Assembly: GCF_004006235.1 (NCBI RefSeq) | Contig: NZ_CP034753.1 | Span: forward strand, 2,728,001-2,792,000 | Origin: Agromyces sp. LHK192 | GTDB lineage: Bacteria; Actinomycetota; Actinomycetes; Actinomycetales; Microbacteriaceae | Length of the DNA stretch: 64,000 bases | Direction of reading: 5' to 3' | In this document: positions 61,688-64,000 of the stretch, piece after piece | Numbering within the stretch: the first letter of the stretch is position 1 | Layout: each line of letters begins with the position of its first letter | Position numbers and translations under genes: made by a program | Notes under the pieces: generated by a model | Databases searched by the model: none | What the model was told of the DNA's origin: nothing | The model's input: the letters and a program-made list of their open reading frames with translations, nothing else

Positions 61688-64000
61688 TCAGCGCACGGAT
61701 GCCTCAGCCGTCGCGCCTCCCGCGCTTCCGTCGGCGGGCTGCTCGACCGGGAAGATCGCCGTCAGCAGCCGCGACACCCACTCGATGAGGTCGGCGTCGC
61801 CCGGCGCCTCGCCCCCCGGGGTCGGGAACGGCACGAGGATCACGTCGTTCTGCGCGAAGACCTTGGCGCCCGGGTAGAGGCGTTCGAGCCGCACGCGACG
61901 CGAGTCCGGGATCCTCGCCGGTGCGATCCGCAGCTTGGTGCCGGTCGCGATGAGGTCGCTGAGGCCGGCGACCTGCGCCTGGCGGCGCAGCCGCGACACC
62001 GACACGAGGTGCTGCACCGTCTCGGGAGGTTCGCCGTACCGGTCGACGAGCTCCTCGACGACGAGGTCGATCTGCCCGTCCTTCGCCGCGGGACCCGACG
62101 CCGCGGACAGCTTCTGGTAGGCCTCGAGCCGGAGCCGCTCGGACTCGATGTACTCCTCGGGGATGTGCGCGTCGACCGGCAGCTCGAGGCGCAGCTCGGT
62201 CTGCCCCTCGGCGACGTCGCCACGGAACGCCGACACGGCCTCGCCGATCATGCGCAGGTACAGGTCGAACCCGACACCGGCGATGTGGCCGGCCTGCTCG
62301 GCGCCGAGCAGGTTGCCGGCGCCGCGGATCTCGAGGTCCTTCAGCGCGATCTGCATGCCGCCGCCGAGCTCGTTGTTCGCCGCGATCGTCGAGAGGCGGT
62401 CGTGCGCCGTCTCCGACAGCGGCTTCGCCGGGTCGTAGAGGAAGTAGGCGTAGGCGCGCTCGCGCCCACGACCGACCCGGCCGCGGAGCTGGTGCAGCTG
62501 CGAGAGGCCGTACTTGTCGGCGCGGTCGATGATGATCGTGTTCGCGTTCGAGATGTCGAGGCCGGTCTCGATGATGGTCGTCGAGACGAGCACGTCGAAC
62601 TTGCGCTCCCAGAAGTCGTTCACGATCTGCTCGAGCACGTGCTCGTTGAGCTGGCCGTGCGCCACCGCGATCCTGGCCTCGGGCACGAGCTCGGCGAGTT
62701 GCGCCGCCACCCGGTTGATCGACGAGACGCGGTTGTGCACGAAGAACACCTGGCCTTCGCGCAGCATCTCGCGCCGGATCGCGGCGCCGACCTGCTGCTC
62801 GGTGTAAGGCCCGACATAGGTGAGGATCGGATGCCGGTCCTCCGGCGGGGTCGCGAGCGTCGACATCTCGCGGATGCCGGTGACCGCCATCTCGAGCGTG
62901 CGCGGGATCGGCGTGGCACTCATCGCCAGGATGTCGACGTTCGTCTTCAGCTTCTTCAGCGCGTCCTTGTGCTCGACGCCGAACCGCTGCTCCTCGTCGA
63001 TGATCATGAGCCCCAGGTCCTTGAAGACGACCTTCTCCGTGAGGATGCGGTGCGTGCCGATCACCATGTCGACGGTGCCGTCGACGAGGCCGGCGAGCGT
63101 CTCGCGCACCTCCCGGTCGGTCTGGAACCGGCTGAGGGGGCGCACGTGCACCGGGAACCCGGCGAACCGCTCGTTGAACGTCTCGAGGTGCTGCTTGGCG
63201 AGCAGGGTCGTGGGCACGAGCATCGCGACCTGCTTGCCGTCCTGGATGGCCTTGAACGCCGCGCGCACCGCGACCTCGGTCTTGCCGAAGCCGACGTCGC
63301 CCGCGAGCAACCGGTCCATCGGGATGGGCCGTTCCATGTCGGCCTTCACCTCGTCGATGGTCTGCAGCTGGTCGTGCGTCTCGGCGTAGGGGAACGCCTC
63401 CTCCAGCTCGTGCTGCCACGGCGTGTCCGGCCCGAACGCGTGCCCCTTCGACGCCATCCGCGCCGAGTACAGCTTCACGAGCTCGACGGCGATATCGCGC
63501 ACGGCCTTGCGGGCGCGGCCCTTCGCCTGCGCCCAGTCACTGCCGCCCATCTTCGAGAGCGACGGAGCCTCGCCGCCGACGTACCGGCTGAGCAGGTCGA
63601 GCTGGTCCATCGGCACGAACAGTCGGTCGCCCGGCTGGCCGCGCTTGGACGGCGCGTACTCGATGACGAGGTATTCGCGCACCGCCGTCGGCTGCGCCGC
63701 GATGCCGGCGGTGCGGCTCGGACCCTTGGGCCGGGTGCCGGTCGCGACCTCGCGCTGCACCATCTCGACGAACCGGCCGATGCCGTGCGTCGAGTGCACG
63801 ACGTGGTCGCCGGGCTTGAGCTGGAGCGGGTCGACGACGTTGCGGCGCCGAGCGGCGAGCTTCTTGCCCTGGCGGGCGTCGTAACCGGCGCTGCGACCGT
63901 AGAACTCGGCTTCGGCGATGAGCCCGAGCTTCGCCTCGGCGACCTCGTAGCCGCGCGAGGCGTCGGCCTGGACGAGGTACGCGACGCCGGGTTCGAGGTC
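61688..64000 (-). CDS. mfd: Transcription-repair coupling factor Mfd, C-terminal part
   Basis: About 770 C-terminal residues; the N-terminal UvrB-like region is beyond the right end. Visible in order: the RNA polymerase-interacting domain ([30 protein letters not shown]), the translocase with Walker [33 protein letters not shown] (DEEQ box), [12 protein letters not shown], the second RecA lobe with [16 protein letters not shown] and [17 protein letters not shown], and the TRCF C-terminal domain. Mfd removes stalled RNA polymerase and recruits UvrA. Confidence 0.97.
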   Translation of the reverse strand, partial: DLEPGVAYLVQADASRGYEVAEAKLGLIAEAEFYGRSAGYDARQGKKLAARRRNVVDPLQLKPGDHVVHSTHGIGRFVEMVQREVATGTRPKGPSRTAGIAAQPTAVREYLVIEYAPSKRGQPGDRLFVPMDQLDLLSRYVGGEAPSLSKMGGSDWAQAKGRARKAVRDIAVELVKLYSARMASKGHAFGPDTPWQHELEEAFPYAETHDQLQTIDEVKADMERPIPMDRLLAGDVGFGKTEVAVRAAFKAIQDGKQVAMLVPTTLLAKQHLETFNERFAGFPVHVRPLSRFQTDREVRETLAGLVDGTVDMVIGTHRILTEKVVFKDLGLMIIDEEQRFGVEHKDALKKLKTNVDILAMSATPIPRTLEMAVTGIREMSTLATPPEDRHPILTYVGPYTEQQVGAAIRREMLREGQVFFVHNRVSSINRVAAQLAELVPEARIAVAHGQLNEHVLEQIVNDFWERKFDVLVSTTIIETGLDISNANTIIIDRADKYGLSQLHQLRGRVGRGRERAYAYFLYDPAKPLSETAHDRLSTIAANNELGGGMQIALKDLEIRGAGNLLGAEQAGHIAGVGFDLYLRMIGEAVSAFRGDVAEGQTELRLELPVDAHIPEEYIESERLRLEAYQKLSAASGPAAKDGQIDLVVEELVDRYGEPPETVQHLVSVSRLRRQAQVAGLSDLIATGTKLRIAPARIPDSRRVRLERLYPGAKVFAQNDVILVPFPTPGGEAPGDADLIEWVSRLLTAIFPVEQPADGSAGGATAEASVR

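Overview
The window is high-GC actinobacterial chromosome. Gene content and order point to Microbacteriaceae and an Agromyces-like species: uppS next to hemolysin III, DUF4307-greA-ilvA, eno-DivIC-DUF501-subtilase, and xseA/xseB/DUF4245/carbonic anhydrase/fumC/PhoH. This placement is inferred from protein content; no rRNA is present. The window holds 61 protein genes (two cut by its ends) and one tRNA gene. I see no transposase, integrase, CRISPR array or phage genes.

Layout. 0-9.4 kb: end of a membrane-anchored binding/VWA-type protein, ychF, a TetR-glycosyltransferase-DHFR-like operon, a DEDDh exonuclease, rmuC, two small unknown proteins, a VOC protein and an MFS transporter. 9.4-18.3 kb: central carbon metabolism. 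Two GlpX-type fructose-1,6-bisphosphatase genes flank a GntP permease, dehydrogenase, DUF1537 kinase and GntR set that looks like a tetronate (threonate/erythronate) utilisation cluster, followed by class II fructose-bisphosphate aldolase. 18.3-35.9 kb: housekeeping genes (ispH, xseAB, carbonic anhydrase, fumC, PhoH, uppS, greA, ilvA, AI-2E transporter, YcaQ-like glycosylase, htpX, lemA). 36.1-40.6 kb: a four-gene operon whose start and stop codons overlap throughout (TetR, MFS, PLP deaminase/aldolase-like enzyme, FAD lactone oxidase), with a clear palindromic operator at its promoter. 40.6-47.6 kb: a Ppx/GppA phosphatase, an unusual tRNA with anticodon UAA, type II NADH dehydrogenase, subtilase, DUF501, DivIC/FtsB-like protein, enolase and a small acidic repeat protein.

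47.9-55.1 kb is the accessory part: four co-directional, nearly contiguous genes with visibly lower GC and more A/T-ending codons. They encode a two-domain glycosyltransferase, a pyruvyltransferase-like protein with a coiled-coil tail, an acyltransferase-3/SGNH protein, and a PP-loop protein with a QueC-like tetracysteine site. I read this as a surface-glycan synthesis and decoration module and as the best candidate here for an undescribed system. 55.2-64 kb returns to core genes: hisS, a divergent short cydAB pair, mazG, LysE, nhaA with a long, possibly structured leader, a small unknown gene and the 3' part of mfd.

Two features run across the whole window. First, many genes have a sigma-70-type -10 box ending 6-8 bases before the start codon, so they are probably transcribed as leaderless mRNAs; this fixes several start codons. 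Second, the heptamer GGATGCC/GGCATCC is strongly over-represented in the core genes and scarce in the 47.9-55.1 kb island.
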